From Pseudaestuariivita sp. (GTDB lineage Bacteria; Pseudomonadota; Alphaproteobacteria; Rhodobacterales; Rhodobacteraceae), in the NCBI GenBank assembly GCA_020629995.1, contig JAHDCH010000012.1, positions 1 through 20,693 of the forward strand: a DNA stretch of 20,693 nucleotides, in the 5' to 3' direction. The notes below the pieces were generated by a model, which saw only the letters and a list, made by a program, of their open reading frames with translations, did no database searches and was not told the origin of the DNA. A program made the translations under genes and the position numbers. Shown here piece after piece: positions 13,783-20,693 of this stretch (its first letter is position 1; the number at the start of each line of letters is the position of its first letter).

Positions 13783-14760
13783 TTACTCGGCCTTGAAGGC
13801 GTCGACGATGGCCTGACCGGCTGCGCCCGCATTCTCGAGCCATTCGGCGGTCATCGTCTCGCCGATGACCTTGAGCTCGTTCACCAGCGTCTCGGACGCC
13901 GGGCCGACGGTCATGCCGCCTTCGGCGAGGCCTGTCATGGTAAAGTCGGTGTACTGCACCGACCGCCAGTAGCCGGCGTATTCGGCCAGTTCGGCGCAGC
14001 CCTGCATGACGGCCTTTTGCCCGTCATCAAGGCCGTTCCAGGCGTCCGAGTTCACCATGATGTAGTTGCGCGGCAGCCACGCATCGACCTCGTAGAAGTA
14101 GTTGAGCGATTCCCAGACCTTGCGGTCATAGCCGGTGGCGCCCGACGAAACCATGGAATCGGCCACACCGGTGGCGAAGGCCTGGCTGATCTCGGCCGCC
14201 TCAATGGTGACCGGCAGCATGCCTGTCAGCTCGGCCAGACGCGAGGTGGCGTTGTTGTAGCTGCGGAACTTGACGCCGGCCATGTCGGCGACCGAGTTCA
14301 CTTCATCGCGGAAGTAGAGGCCTTGCGGCGGCCACGGCACAGAATAGAGAAGCGTCAGGTTCTGCTCGGCCAGAAGCTCGGTCAGCGGACCTTTGGCGGC
14401 GTCCCACAGCTTGGTGCTGTCTTCGAACGAGGTGGCGAGGAACGGCACCGAGTCAAAGCCGAACAGAGCGTTTTCGTTCTGGTGGCCGGAGAGCAGACGC
14501 TCACCGATGTTGACCTGACCGGTCTGGATCGCGCGTTTGATCTGCGCGCCGGGGAAGAGCGAGCCCGAGGGGTGCGTCACGATGTTGATCGCGCCGCCGG
14601 TGCCGGTGGTCACGCATTTGCCGAACTCGGCCGCGGTGACCGAGTGGAAGTTCGATCCCGAATAGGCCAGCGGCATGTCCCAGGTCTGGGCATGCCCATC
14701 GGCAAGCGCCGCGGTCGTGGTCAGCGCCGTGGCGCCAAAGAGTGCGATAAGTGTCTTCAT
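13783..14760 (-). CDS. dctP: TRAP transporter periplasmic solute-binding protein (DctP family)
   Basis: A 325-residue exported binding protein. The signal peptide MKTLIALFGATALTTTAALA is followed by DGHAQTWDMPLAYSGSNFHS. The TRAP-family pattern continues with the PSGSLFPGAQIKRAIQTGQV region (about 64-83) and ADMAGVKFRSYNNATSRL (about 158-175), where a conserved Arg (R166) usually contacts the carboxylate of the ligand. This suggests an organic acid substrate; the exact ligand is unknown. GGGAGA precedes the ATG at 14760. It lies 51 bp after a DadA-like gene and 81 bp before dctQ, so the likely operon is oxidoreductase-dctP-dctQ-dctM-symporter. Confidence 0.94.
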   Translation of the reverse strand: MKTLIALFGATALTTTAALADGHAQTWDMPLAYSGSNFHSVTAAEFGKCVTTGTGGAINIVTHPSGSLFPGAQIKRAIQTGQVNIGERLLSGHQNENALFGFDSVPFLATSFEDSTKLWDAAKGPLTELLAEQNLTLLYSVPWPPQGLYFRDEVNSVADMAGVKFRSYNNATSRLAELTGMLPVTIEAAEISQAFATGVADSMVSSGATGYDRKVWESLNYFYEVDAWLPRNYIMVNSDAWNGLDDGQKAVMQGCAELAEYAGYWRSVQYTDFTMTGLAEGGMTVGPASETLVNELKVIGETMTAEWLENAGAAGQAIVDAFKAE

Positions 14761-14811
14761 TTGGAAGGTCTCCCTGGTTGAAAAGTCATGTCTGCCCCGG
14801 TTTCCCCAAGG

Positions 14812-16068
14812 TCAATTCGCGTAGCGTGCCGGAGCATGTGCGCTCAGGTCAACGTTTGGTGTTCTGCCCGAAATCATCTGGGCCAGCAGGCGGCCCGTGC
14901 GCGGCCCGCCCGTGAGGCCGATATGGTGGTGCCCAAACCCCGCATAGGCCCCCGCCAGCCCGGGCGCCGGCCCGATCACCGGGATCGAATCCGCAGGCGC
15001 GGGGCGGTGGCCCATCCATTCGGTCTGGTCTTTCCAGGTCAGCCCGGGAAAGGCGGTGGCGATATTGCGGCGCAACAGCTCCAAAGGCGCTTGGGACGCG
15101 GGCGCGCGGGTCCCGCCAAGCTCGACCACGCCGGCCAGCCGCAGACGTCCGTCCATGGGCGTGGCAACAAACTTGCCACTGGCGACCATCACGGGGACCG
15201 ATGGCATGGACGACGGCTCCCACAGTTCGATGTGGTAGCCACGTTCGCTTTCCATCGGGACGGTGAACCCAAGCTGCCTGGCCAAAGGGCCGGACCAGAT
15301 GCCCGTCGCCAGTATGACGGCATCGCAGGCAAGTGTTTCGCCACCCGCGCGGACGCCGGCGACCGCGCCATGTGCGCTGTCGATGCCCGTGACCTCGGCC
15401 TTGACGATCTGCGCGCCCTGCGCCTCGGCCTCGGCGGCCAGCGTTTTGACATAGGCGCCCGGGTCGCTGATGCGGCCGTGATCGCCCATCAGCACACCGC
15501 AGGCATGGCCGCGCGCCAGAAGAGGATCGCGCGCGGCCACGCCTGCCGCATCCAGCACCTCCCAGCGGATCCCGTGAGAGGCGCGGATGTCCCATGCAAA
15601 GGCATCCGCATCAAAGGCGGCGCGGTCGCGGTAGACATACATATAGTCGGAGGGCACGACGTAGCGCGCCGCTTTGGTCCCGCCCGACAGGGCCTGATGT
15701 TCCTCGAGGCTGCCGGTCACGATGGCGGCGATGGCATCAGCGATGCGGCGGGTGTCAGCCGCGTTGGCATGTGACAGATACCGCACCAGCCACGGCATGA
15801 GGCGCGGCAGGTAGCCCCAGCGCAGGAACAGCGGCTGATCGCGGTCCAGCAGCATCCCGGGCGCGCGGCGCATCAGCCCCGGCCCGGTCACCGGAACCAT
15901 TGCACAGGACGCCAGCACCCCGCCGTTGCCAAAGGACGTGCCTTCGGCGGGACCGGCCCGGTCAATCAGCGTGACCCGGTGCCCATCGCGCTGAAGCCAG
16001 AGCGCGGCAGACACACCAACGATCCCGGCGCCGATCACGACGACATGCTGTGCGGATACAGGCTTCAC
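14812..16068 (-). CDS. FAD-dependent oxidoreductase, D-amino-acid dehydrogenase (DadA)-like
   Basis: A 418-residue DAO-family flavoenzyme. The N-terminal Rossmann motif VVVIGAGIVGVSAA (GxGxxG at 13-18) binds FAD, followed by LIDRAGPAEGTSFGNGG, typical of DadA-like proteins. The C-terminal FAD contact region GFGHHHIGLTGGPRTGRLLA is also typical. Such enzymes oxidise D-amino acids or related secondary amines to keto or imino acids and pass electrons to the membrane quinone pool. The start is GTG at 16068, with AAGGAG seven bases upstream; longer frames lack a site. It heads the TRAP operon and diverges from an Asp/Glu-racemase-family gene, suggesting a shared amino-acid or hydroxy-amino-acid pathway. 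Confidence 0.87.
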   Translation of the reverse strand: MKPVSAQHVVVIGAGIVGVSAALWLQRDGHRVTLIDRAGPAEGTSFGNGGVLASCAMVPVTGPGLMRRAPGMLLDRDQPLFLRWGYLPRLMPWLVRYLSHANAADTRRIADAIAAIVTGSLEEHQALSGGTKAARYVVPSDYMYVYRDRAAFDADAFAWDIRASHGIRWEVLDAAGVAARDPLLARGHACGVLMGDHGRISDPGAYVKTLAAEAEAQGAQIVKAEVTGIDSAHGAVAGVRAGGETLACDAVILATGIWSGPLARQLGFTVPMESERGYHIELWEPSSMPSVPVMVASGKFVATPMDGRLRLAGVVELGGTRAPASQAPLELLRRNIATAFPGLTWKDQTEWMGHRPAPADSIPVIGPAPGLAGAYAGFGHHHIGLTGGPRTGRLLAQMISGRTPNVDLSAHAPARYAN

Positions 16069-16100
16069 CAGCCGGCTCCTTTTCCATTCTCCCACTGGCA

Positions 16101-16129
16101 CTCTGCGCAAGTCGAATGCGATACGTCAA
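16101..16129 (-). promoter_or_regulatory. Possible promoter of the DadA-TRAP operon
   Basis: On the minus strand, TTGACG (16129-16124) is a good -35 box, but the matching -10 position reads GCAGAG (16106-16101), which is poor. The surrounding AT-rich patch (16130-16155) is unusual for this GC-rich window. It lies in the 162-bp divergent gap and marks the likely control region of both genes. Confidence 0.3.
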
Positions 16130-16230
16130 CATTTTATTTGCATTTTGTCATCGTTATGCGCCGGATGCTTGCCAGGGCGGCATTTGCGGTGGCATCTGGG
16201 GCAAGCGCGGCGGCAAATAAGGGGGCAAGG

Positions 16231-16932
16231 ATGCAGGTGGATCAGGCGGCGGTGGGCATCGTGATGCTCGAATCGCGCTTTCCGCGCATCCCCGGCGATG
16301 TGGGCAACCCGGTCAGCTGGGACTTTCCGGTGCTGTACAAGGTGGTGCCGGGCGCCCTGCCCGGCCCGACGGTGCGCAGCGGCGCGCCGGATCGGTTGCC
16401 GGATTTCATCGCGGCGGCCGAAGCGTTGATCGCCGAAGGCGCGCAGGGCATCGCCACCAGCTGCGGGTTTCTGGTGCTGCACCAGGCGGCGCTGCGCGAG
16501 GCGCTGGGTGTGCCTGTCCTGTCGTCCGCTCTGATGCAGGTGCCCATGGTCGCGGCGATGCTGGCGCCCGGCGCGCGTGTCGGGGTGCTGACCGTGTCCG
16601 GCACGTCACTGGGCCCCCGGCACCTGCGGGCCGCAGGCGCGCCAATCGACACACCGGTGGGCACCACCGAAGACGGGCAGGAATTCACCCGCGCGATCCT
16701 GGGCAATGCGCCGGATCTGGATGTCGCGCAGGCCGAGGCCGACAATGTCGCCGCCGCGCGCGCCCTTGTGACCCGGCATCCGGAGATCGGCGCGCTGGTG
16801 CTGGAATGCACCAACATGGTGCCCTACGCCGCCGCCATCCGCGCCGCCACCGGGCGGCCCGTCTTTTCTATCGAAACCGCAATCCGATGGTTCCAAAGCG
16901 GCCTTGTTCCCCGCAGTTTCCCGCGGCCCTGA
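16231..16932 (+). CDS. Aspartate/glutamate racemase family protein
   Basis: A 233-residue protein of the Asp/Glu racemase superfamily. Both catalytic Cys positions are present: C78 in ATSCGF and C193 in LECTNMVPY. Family members racemise aspartate, glutamate or hydantoins, or isomerise maleate; the substrate is not evident. The N-terminus VGIVMLESRFPRIPGDVGN (from about 8) is typical, and GGGGG precedes the ATG at 16231. An in-frame ATG at 16156 would add 25 residues that look like a short signal peptide, but it has no ribosome site and starts inside the divergent promoter region. It faces a DadA-like dehydrogenase, so racemisation followed by oxidation of a D-amino acid is a plausible pair. 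Confidence 0.83.
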   Translation: MQVDQAAVGIVMLESRFPRIPGDVGNPVSWDFPVLYKVVPGALPGPTVRSGAPDRLPDFIAAAEALIAEGAQGIATSCGFLVLHQAALREALGVPVLSSALMQVPMVAAMLAPGARVGVLTVSGTSLGPRHLRAAGAPIDTPVGTTEDGQEFTRAILGNAPDLDVAQAEADNVAAARALVTRHPEIGALVLECTNMVPYAAAIRAATGRPVFSIETAIRWFQSGLVPRSFPRP

Positions 16933-17052
16933 CCCCCGAAAAAGACCAGATCGCGCAAATTTTAGCCAAGTTGGCCCAACTTCCGCCGCATTCTCGGCCT
17001 AAGTGCTGGTGCGGAACGGGTGGGGCCGCAGATTGACGATCAGGAGCAAATC

Positions 17053-17382
17053 ATGCTGCGCAAGACGACCGCCCTGGCCCTTGCGGCCATCCTTGGCACC
17101 GCAGGCCCCCTCGCCGCCGCCGAACATACGGTAATGATGATGGGCGACGGTTTCTTCCCCGATGCGCTGTACATCGAAGACGGTGACACCGTGCGCTTTG
17201 TGAACGCCACCGACACGGTGCAACAGGCCGTCGCCGCAGACGCCAGCTGGTCGACCGGCGATGTGGCCGTCGATGGTGCTTTTGTCATGACCGTCGAAAC
17301 CGGCATGCATCAGGTGTTCCTCGCCAACGGCGTGGCTGCGATCACCGGCACCGTGTTCTTCGGCGAAGCACCGCTCGACTGA
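17053..17382 (+). CDS. Small exported cupredoxin-like protein lacking copper ligands
   Basis: A 109-residue protein with a clear signal peptide (about residues 1-24, ending AAA before EHTVMMMGDGFFP). The mature part looks like a short cupredoxin beta-sandwich: GFFPDALYIEDGDTVRFVN resembles the start of plastocyanin-like domains. The usual ligands are absent, with no Cys at all. The loop that normally gives the first His reads TVQQAVA, and GMHQVFLANGV occupies the C-terminal ligand loop. So it probably does not form a type 1 copper site; M and H residues near the ends might still bind copper. CAGGAG lies at 17041-17046. It stands 120 bp after the racemase gene and ends 6 bp from a convergent gene. 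Confidence 0.75.
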   Translation: MLRKTTALALAAILGTAGPLAAAEHTVMMMGDGFFPDALYIEDGDTVRFVNATDTVQQAVAADASWSTGDVAVDGAFVMTVETGMHQVFLANGVAAITGTVFFGEAPLD

Positions 17383-17388
17383 TCCGGA

Positions 17389-18054
17389 CTACGTCTCCAG
17401 CGGTTCGATCAATTCGGGCCCCGAGGCGCGGTTTGAATTCACGCGGGCATCGACCCTGACGAACCCAAGATCATCTTCGGGCGCGGGCTGCATCAGGCGG
17501 GCCGCGCCCTTTCCCTGTTCGCCCAGCCACAGACCAAAGGCATCCGGCGTCAGCACCACGGGCATCCTGTGGTGGACCTGGGCCATCGACTGATTGGCGG
17601 CGCAGGTGACGATGGCGCAGGTGCGTTGCACGTCATCACCACGGCCCCAGTCCTGCCAGACCCCGGCAAAGACCAGCGGCGCGCCGTCCCGGCGGGTGAT
17701 GTACCACGGCAGACGGTTGCCGTCGGCATCCTTGGTCCATTCATAAAAGCCGGTTGCCGGGATCAGGCAGCGGCGTTCGCGCGCCGCCGCGCGAAAGGCA
17801 GGCTTTTCGGCGATGGTTTCCGACCGGGCGTTGATCAGCAGCGGGCCGTCCGAGGGCGTCTTGTACCAATGCGGAAGAAAGCCCCAGCGCATCGACACAA
17901 GGCTGCGCCCCGTCTCGCCCGCCATGGCGACATGCACCTGAACGGTGGGGCAGACGTTGTAGTTCGGCACATCCGGCAAGGCGTTGGCGGGCTGCGCATC
18001 GAACAGCTGCGCCATGGCGTCGCTGGGCAGCGTGACGGCAAAGCGGCCGCACAT
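17389..18054 (-). CDS. SOS response-associated peptidase (SRAP/YedK family)
   Basis: A 221-residue SRAP protein, close in length to E. coli YedK. The catalytic residues all align: C2 (MCGRF), which forms a thiazolidine crosslink with abasic sites in single-stranded DNA after removal of Met1, N75 in INARSET, E105 in GFYEW and H161 in VHHRMP. The role is to shield abasic sites at stalled forks in the cytoplasm. The start is ATG at 18054, since MCGRF must be N-terminal; the frame runs further upstream but overlaps the DUF2798 gene. It is separated from that gene by 5 bp and is probably co-transcribed with it. Confidence 0.95.
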   Translation of the reverse strand: MCGRFAVTLPSDAMAQLFDAQPANALPDVPNYNVCPTVQVHVAMAGETGRSLVSMRWGFLPHWYKTPSDGPLLINARSETIAEKPAFRAAARERRCLIPATGFYEWTKDADGNRLPWYITRRDGAPLVFAGVWQDWGRGDDVQRTCAIVTCAANQSMAQVHHRMPVVLTPDAFGLWLGEQGKGAARLMQPAPEDDLGFVRVDARVNSNRASGPELIEPLET

Positions 18055-18059
18055 CGCTG

Positions 18060-18296
18060 TCAGCCCCGGATCACGATGCGCGCCAGGATGCGGCGCACCA
18101 AGGGCGCGATCACCAGCACCGCGGGAAAGGCGATGCACCACGACAAAAACCAGGCCTTGACCCATGCGGCCCCAAACCCCGGCCCCGGCCCGAGCGACAC
18201 AAACAGCGACGTCCCCGAGACAATGAACGTCATCATCGCGGTCAGCAAAAAGCCAAAGGCGACAGCTTCGAGGCGGGCGGGAACAAAGGGGCGCAT
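18060..18296 (-). CDS. DUF2798 family small membrane protein
   Basis: A 78-residue protein with two predicted membrane helices (about 9-32 and 44-66), opening MRPFVPARLEAVAFGFLLTAMMTFIVSG. This pattern, with a short basic N-terminus and two helices separated by a Gly/Pro-rich loop, fits DUF2798 proteins, whose function is unknown. GGAG lies five bases before the ATG at 18296. It is the first gene of a two-gene unit with the SRAP gene and diverges from a flavodoxin-like gene across only 66 bp. Confidence 0.78.
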   Translation of the reverse strand: MRPFVPARLEAVAFGFLLTAMMTFIVSGTSLFVSLGPGPGFGAAWVKAWFLSWCIAFPAVLVIAPLVRRILARIVIRG

Positions 18297-18362
18297 GGCA
18301 TCTCCGGCGGGCAGACTGCCCTTGTCTTGCGCGCACGGGCGGGCTGCGTCAAGCTGGGGCGC

Positions 18363-18944
18363 ATGACCCAGTCGCCCGGCCCCGCCCTTTGCATTGTCTA
18401 TTTCAGCGGCCAGGGCCACACGCGCCGGCTGGCCAAGGCAATCGCCGAAGGCGCAGGCGGCGCGCGGTTGGTCGACATCGAGGACCGGAGCGCCGAAGAC
18501 ATCGCCGCCCTGGCCGATGCCGCACTGATTGCCTTTGGCGCGCCCACCTACATGGGCAGCACAGCCGCCGCCTTTGACACATTCCTCGAAGAGGTCGCCG
18601 CCGACTGGCCGGACCATCCGTGGTCCGGCAAGATGGCCGCGGGGTTCACCGTCGCCAGCCACCCCAGCGGCGACAAATGGGCGGCCCTGACCCGGATCTG
18701 GGTCTATGCGATGCAGCTGGGCATGTTGTGGGTCGGCGCAAACGAGACCGGCGCGCCGGTGCGCCCAAGCGAGCAGGGCATCAACCGCGATGGCGCTTGG
18801 ATCGGCCTGATGGCCACATCGGATCGGGACAAGGCCCGCCTGATCGGGGACGGAGACCTGGAAACAGCCCGCCGGTTTGGCGCGCGTCTGGCCTGGGCCG
18901 CGCGCAGCTGGCAGCCGGATCAGGGCGCAAGGATGCGCGAATAG
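18363..18944 (+). CDS. Flavodoxin/WrbA-like FMN protein
   Basis: A 193-residue flavodoxin-fold protein. The FMN phosphate loop SGQGHTRRLAKAIAEGA (about 18-34) and the second loop FGAPTYMGSTAAAF match flavodoxin/NAD(P)H:quinone reductase (WrbA) family members. They handle two-electron transfer to quinones or other acceptors in the cytoplasm. The ATG at 18363 has only a weak GGGGC site. Its last 25 bases overlap the 3' end of the convergent methyltransferase gene (18920-18944). The promoter must lie in the 66-bp divergent gap next to the DUF2798 gene. Confidence 0.85.
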   Translation: MTQSPGPALCIVYFSGQGHTRRLAKAIAEGAGGARLVDIEDRSAEDIAALADAALIAFGAPTYMGSTAAAFDTFLEEVAADWPDHPWSGKMAAGFTVASHPSGDKWAALTRIWVYAMQLGMLWVGANETGAPVRPSEQGINRDGAWIGLMATSDRDKARLIGDGDLETARRFGARLAWAARSWQPDQGARMRE

Positions 18945-20110
18945 AGCAGAAGGCCAACAGGTTCGAACGCCGCCTCGATCTGGCCCCAGACATTCAGGAA
19001 AGCCATCTGCTGCATCCCCGCCCCCTTGGCAATATCGGCCAGCGTACGTTTGCGGTCGATCCCGGCGATCAGCTTGGCGGCCTGTTTGGGCAGCTTGGGC
19101 ACCGTCAGCTTGACGTTCTGCGAGGTGATCGGCAGCGGTTTGCCCTGCGCCACCGCCTGAGCGATCTTGCGCGGATCGACCGTCATGTGCGGCACGGCAT
19201 CCATGCCCGCCCCCTTGCGCGCCGCCGCGCCCTTGGGCCGGGCATAGCCCAGATGCTTGCGGATCGCGCCGTGCAGACGCTCGGCCGTGGCCATCTGGGT
19301 CAGGCGGTCCATACCGGCGGGCACCTCGGTGATGCGGCCAAGGTCGTAAAGGGCATCGGGCCCAAGCGCGACCAGGTCAAAGCCCGTGTCGTCCAGCAAA
19401 GAGCCCCATTCGTCGATCCGGTAGGCGCGGTCCTGGCTGTGCAGCAGCAGGTCATAGAACCCCGCATCCGAGATCTTGTGATCGACCACATGGGGGTTCA
19501 GCTTGAACGGGTGGCCGTCGGGCAGCTTTGGCATCAATGCCTTGGCTTTTTTCAACTTGTCCTGCGGGCTCAGCCCGTCAAACAAGGCACCAAACGCCTC
19601 TTGCAGCGGATAGACCCCGCCCCGGCCATACGGCGCATAGACCATCCAGCCCAGCCCGCCATCGGGTTTGAGAGCGGCATGCAGCGCGCGCAGGCCCGCG
19701 CCCGGGTCGGGCAGATGGTGCAGCACGCCGCAGCAATCGATGTAGTCCACCGGGCCATAATCCGGCGCGTTCAGCAGGCTGTCGGTTTCAAACCGGATAT
19801 TCTGCAGCCCGCGCGCGGCGGCGCGCGCCTCGGCGATCTTGCGCGCGCCGGGCGACAGGTCGAGATAGGTGATGTCGTAGGGCTTTTTGGCAATGGTCAG
19901 CATCGTGGCCAGCTGGATCAGCGCATCACCCGTGCCTCCGCCCGCGACGATGGCGCGAAACGGCTCGGACCAGTCGCGGTTGCCCTTGTAGAGCACATGA
20001 TCGATCTCGACCGGGTTTGACGGCGATCCGGTGACCAGCCGCTTGGCCTCGTCCGCCGGATCCCGTTCGGGGTAAGGATAGGCGTCATACTGGTCAACGA
20101 TCTGCGACAT
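18920..20110 (-). CDS. Class I SAM-dependent methyltransferase
   Basis: A 396-residue protein with an N-terminal Rossmann methyltransferase domain. Motif I is AIVAGGGTGDALIQLA (about 53-68), followed by ITYLDLSPGARKIAEARAAA (acidic loop) and the motif VDYIDCCGVLHHLPDPGAGL (about 123-142). The C-terminal part (about 300-396) has KLIAGIDRKRTLADIAKG, which resembles a winged-helix-like regulatory domain found in some such enzymes. The target of methylation is unknown. The ATG at 20110 is used because AAAGG lies about 10 bases upstream; a TTG three codons earlier is less likely. It ends tail-to-tail with the flavodoxin-like gene with 25 bp of overlap. Confidence 0.9.
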   Translation of the reverse strand: MSQIVDQYDAYPYPERDPADEAKRLVTGSPSNPVEIDHVLYKGNRDWSEPFRAIVAGGGTGDALIQLATMLTIAKKPYDITYLDLSPGARKIAEARAAARGLQNIRFETDSLLNAPDYGPVDYIDCCGVLHHLPDPGAGLRALHAALKPDGGLGWMVYAPYGRGGVYPLQEAFGALFDGLSPQDKLKKAKALMPKLPDGHPFKLNPHVVDHKISDAGFYDLLLHSQDRAYRIDEWGSLLDDTGFDLVALGPDALYDLGRITEVPAGMDRLTQMATAERLHGAIRKHLGYARPKGAAARKGAGMDAVPHMTVDPRKIAQAVAQGKPLPITSQNVKLTVPKLPKQAAKLIAGIDRKRTLADIAKGAGMQQMAFLNVWGQIEAAFEPVGLLLYSRILAP

Positions 20111-20237
20111 GGAGAGCAAGCCTTTTGCATGGGTCGGCCCTTGCTACCCTGCCCCGGCGCGCGCCTGCAAGCCGATGCGCGCAGGCGGCCTTTTGCATCA
20201 CGCGCAGACCGTGGCGGATTGCCTGTTTGTCGGCGCC

Positions 20238-20693
20238 CTACCTTGCCGCACCGTACGCGTCCTGCAACGAAATCATGGTGCGATGCGCACAGGGCGCGCG
20301 GGCGGTGAAGTTATCGAACCACGTGTTCGCATTGCTGGTGGCGCGCGCCATATCCGCCTTGATCCGCCGGCTGGACCAATACCTGTCATTGGACACAAGC
20401 GACTGCACCGGTGAGGTCAAAAAGCGCGGCTGGCCGATATACACCATGCGCCCAAAGGCTGCGGTGCAGGCGTTTGCACTGTCCGGACAGGCCTCGCGGC
20501 ACAAAAGCCGGTAAGGCGTCCACAGGCGCACGTCGGGTGCAAGGCTTGCCACATCGGCATAAAACGCGCCGTCCCGGATCATCGCCACGTTGTCCGGCGC
20601 CAGCCAATTCCACCGCATGGCCAAAGGCACGCCCGCCTGTGCGGCGGCGACCGCACCCGCACCCGGAGCCCCGGGCAAGCGCGCGTCAGCCAC
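20238..20693 (-). CDS. Unidentified Cys-containing protein, C-terminal part
   Basis: The last 151 codons of a minus-strand gene whose frame is open to the window edge, so the N-terminus is probably missing (a GTG sits at the very edge). I do not recognise a family. Visible features are WNWLAPDNVAMIRDGAFYADVASLAP, a Cys group CREACPDSANAC (about 64-75), and C134 near the end (APCAH). The even spacing of Cys suggests disulfides and a periplasmic protein, but the signal region cannot be seen. The stop at 20240-20238 is followed by a 127-bp gap before the methyltransferase gene. Confidence 0.6.
   Translation of the reverse strand: MADARLPGAPGAGAVAAAQAGVPLAMRWNWLAPDNVAMIRDGAFYADVASLAPDVRLWTPYRLLCREACPDSANACTAAFGRMVYIGQPRFLTSPVQSLVSNDRYWSSRRIKADMARATSNANTWFDNFTARAPCAHRTMISLQDAYGAAR

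Noticed and set aside
16156..16230. Possible signal peptide ahead of the racemase-family protein
   Set aside because: The in-frame ATG at 16156 has no ribosome site and lies in the divergent promoter region; family members begin near the ATG at 16231, which has a G-rich site. Kept as a remote alternative only.
16968..16982. AAGTTG-GCC-CAACTT hairpin after the racemase gene as a terminator
   Set aside because: Short 6-bp stem and no T-run after it on either strand.
18055..18336. N-terminal extension of the SRAP protein
   Set aside because: The catalytic Cys must be residue 2, so the ATG at 18054 is the only sensible start; the extension overlaps the DUF2798 gene.
20163..20186. GCCTGC...GCAGGC hairpin between the methyltransferase and the right-edge gene as a terminator
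   Set aside because: 6-bp stem with a 12-base loop, and no T-run in the minus direction in which it would have to act.
1..20693. CRISPR array, tRNA, insertion sequence or prophage
   Set aside because: No regularly spaced repeats, no tRNA cloverleaf, no transposase or phage protein, and no target-site duplications were seen by eye.

Overview
The window reads as a chromosomal segment of an aerobic alphaproteobacterium, most likely a Rhodobacterales (Roseobacter-group) species. The evidence is high GC with strongly GC-biased third codon positions, an alphaproteobacterial-type RNase P RNA beside rpmG, gatC-gatA without gatB, a complete TRAP transporter, and the overall protein repertoire. Organism identity is inferred from style, not from a marker phylogeny.

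Layout. Bases 1-49 look like the 3' tail of a gene. 210-992 (+) encodes a Bax-inhibitor-1/YccA membrane protein with its own terminator. 1156-1885 (-) holds a GNAT acetyltransferase and rpmG (L33), separated by a strong terminator. 1991-2377 (-) is rnpB. From 10373 down to 2388 nearly everything lies on the minus strand in close order: a 1058-residue reductive dehalogenase/oxidoreductase fusion, an SMP-30 family protein (4-bp overlap), an alkaline-ceramidase-like membrane hydrolase, gatC, gatA, an excalibur-like lipoprotein and an AmiD-type amidase. A carboxymuconolactone-decarboxylase-family gene (10457-10852, +) diverges from the dehalogenase.

A second minus-strand run (16068 to 10963) carries a DadA-like FAD oxidoreductase, TRAP dctP-dctQ-dctM, and a bile-acid:sodium-symporter-family permease that starts on the base after the dctM stop. 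An Asp/Glu-racemase-family gene diverges from it at 16231, followed by a small exported cupredoxin-like protein that lacks copper ligands. The right end has an SRAP-domain protein, a DUF2798 protein, a flavodoxin/WrbA-like protein, a SAM methyltransferase and the C-terminal part of an unrecognised Cys-containing protein.

The most interesting system is the dehalogenase module. The large protein carries a B12-type reductive dehalogenase unit with two [4Fe-4S] motifs, fused to a flavin/NAD(P)H/[2Fe-2S] reductase. This is the 'self-sufficient', cytoplasmic, catabolic (non-respiratory) architecture. It is translationally coupled to a probable lactonase-fold enzyme and diverges from a CMD-family protein. 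This suggests, as inference only, a pathway that removes halogen from a phenolic or aromatic acid and processes a lactone or decarboxylation step, with solute uptake possibly supplied by the neighbouring TRAP or symporter genes. No dedicated regulator is visible in the window.

Small-scale structure adds two dispersed repeat families: a GTAGGATGGGTG palindrome (two copies) and a CCTCCGG...ATATTT...AGAAGAAG element (two copies in convergent intergenic gaps). No tRNA, rRNA 16S/23S, insertion sequence, phage gene or CRISPR array was seen. No stretch longer than about 210 bases lacks a gene.
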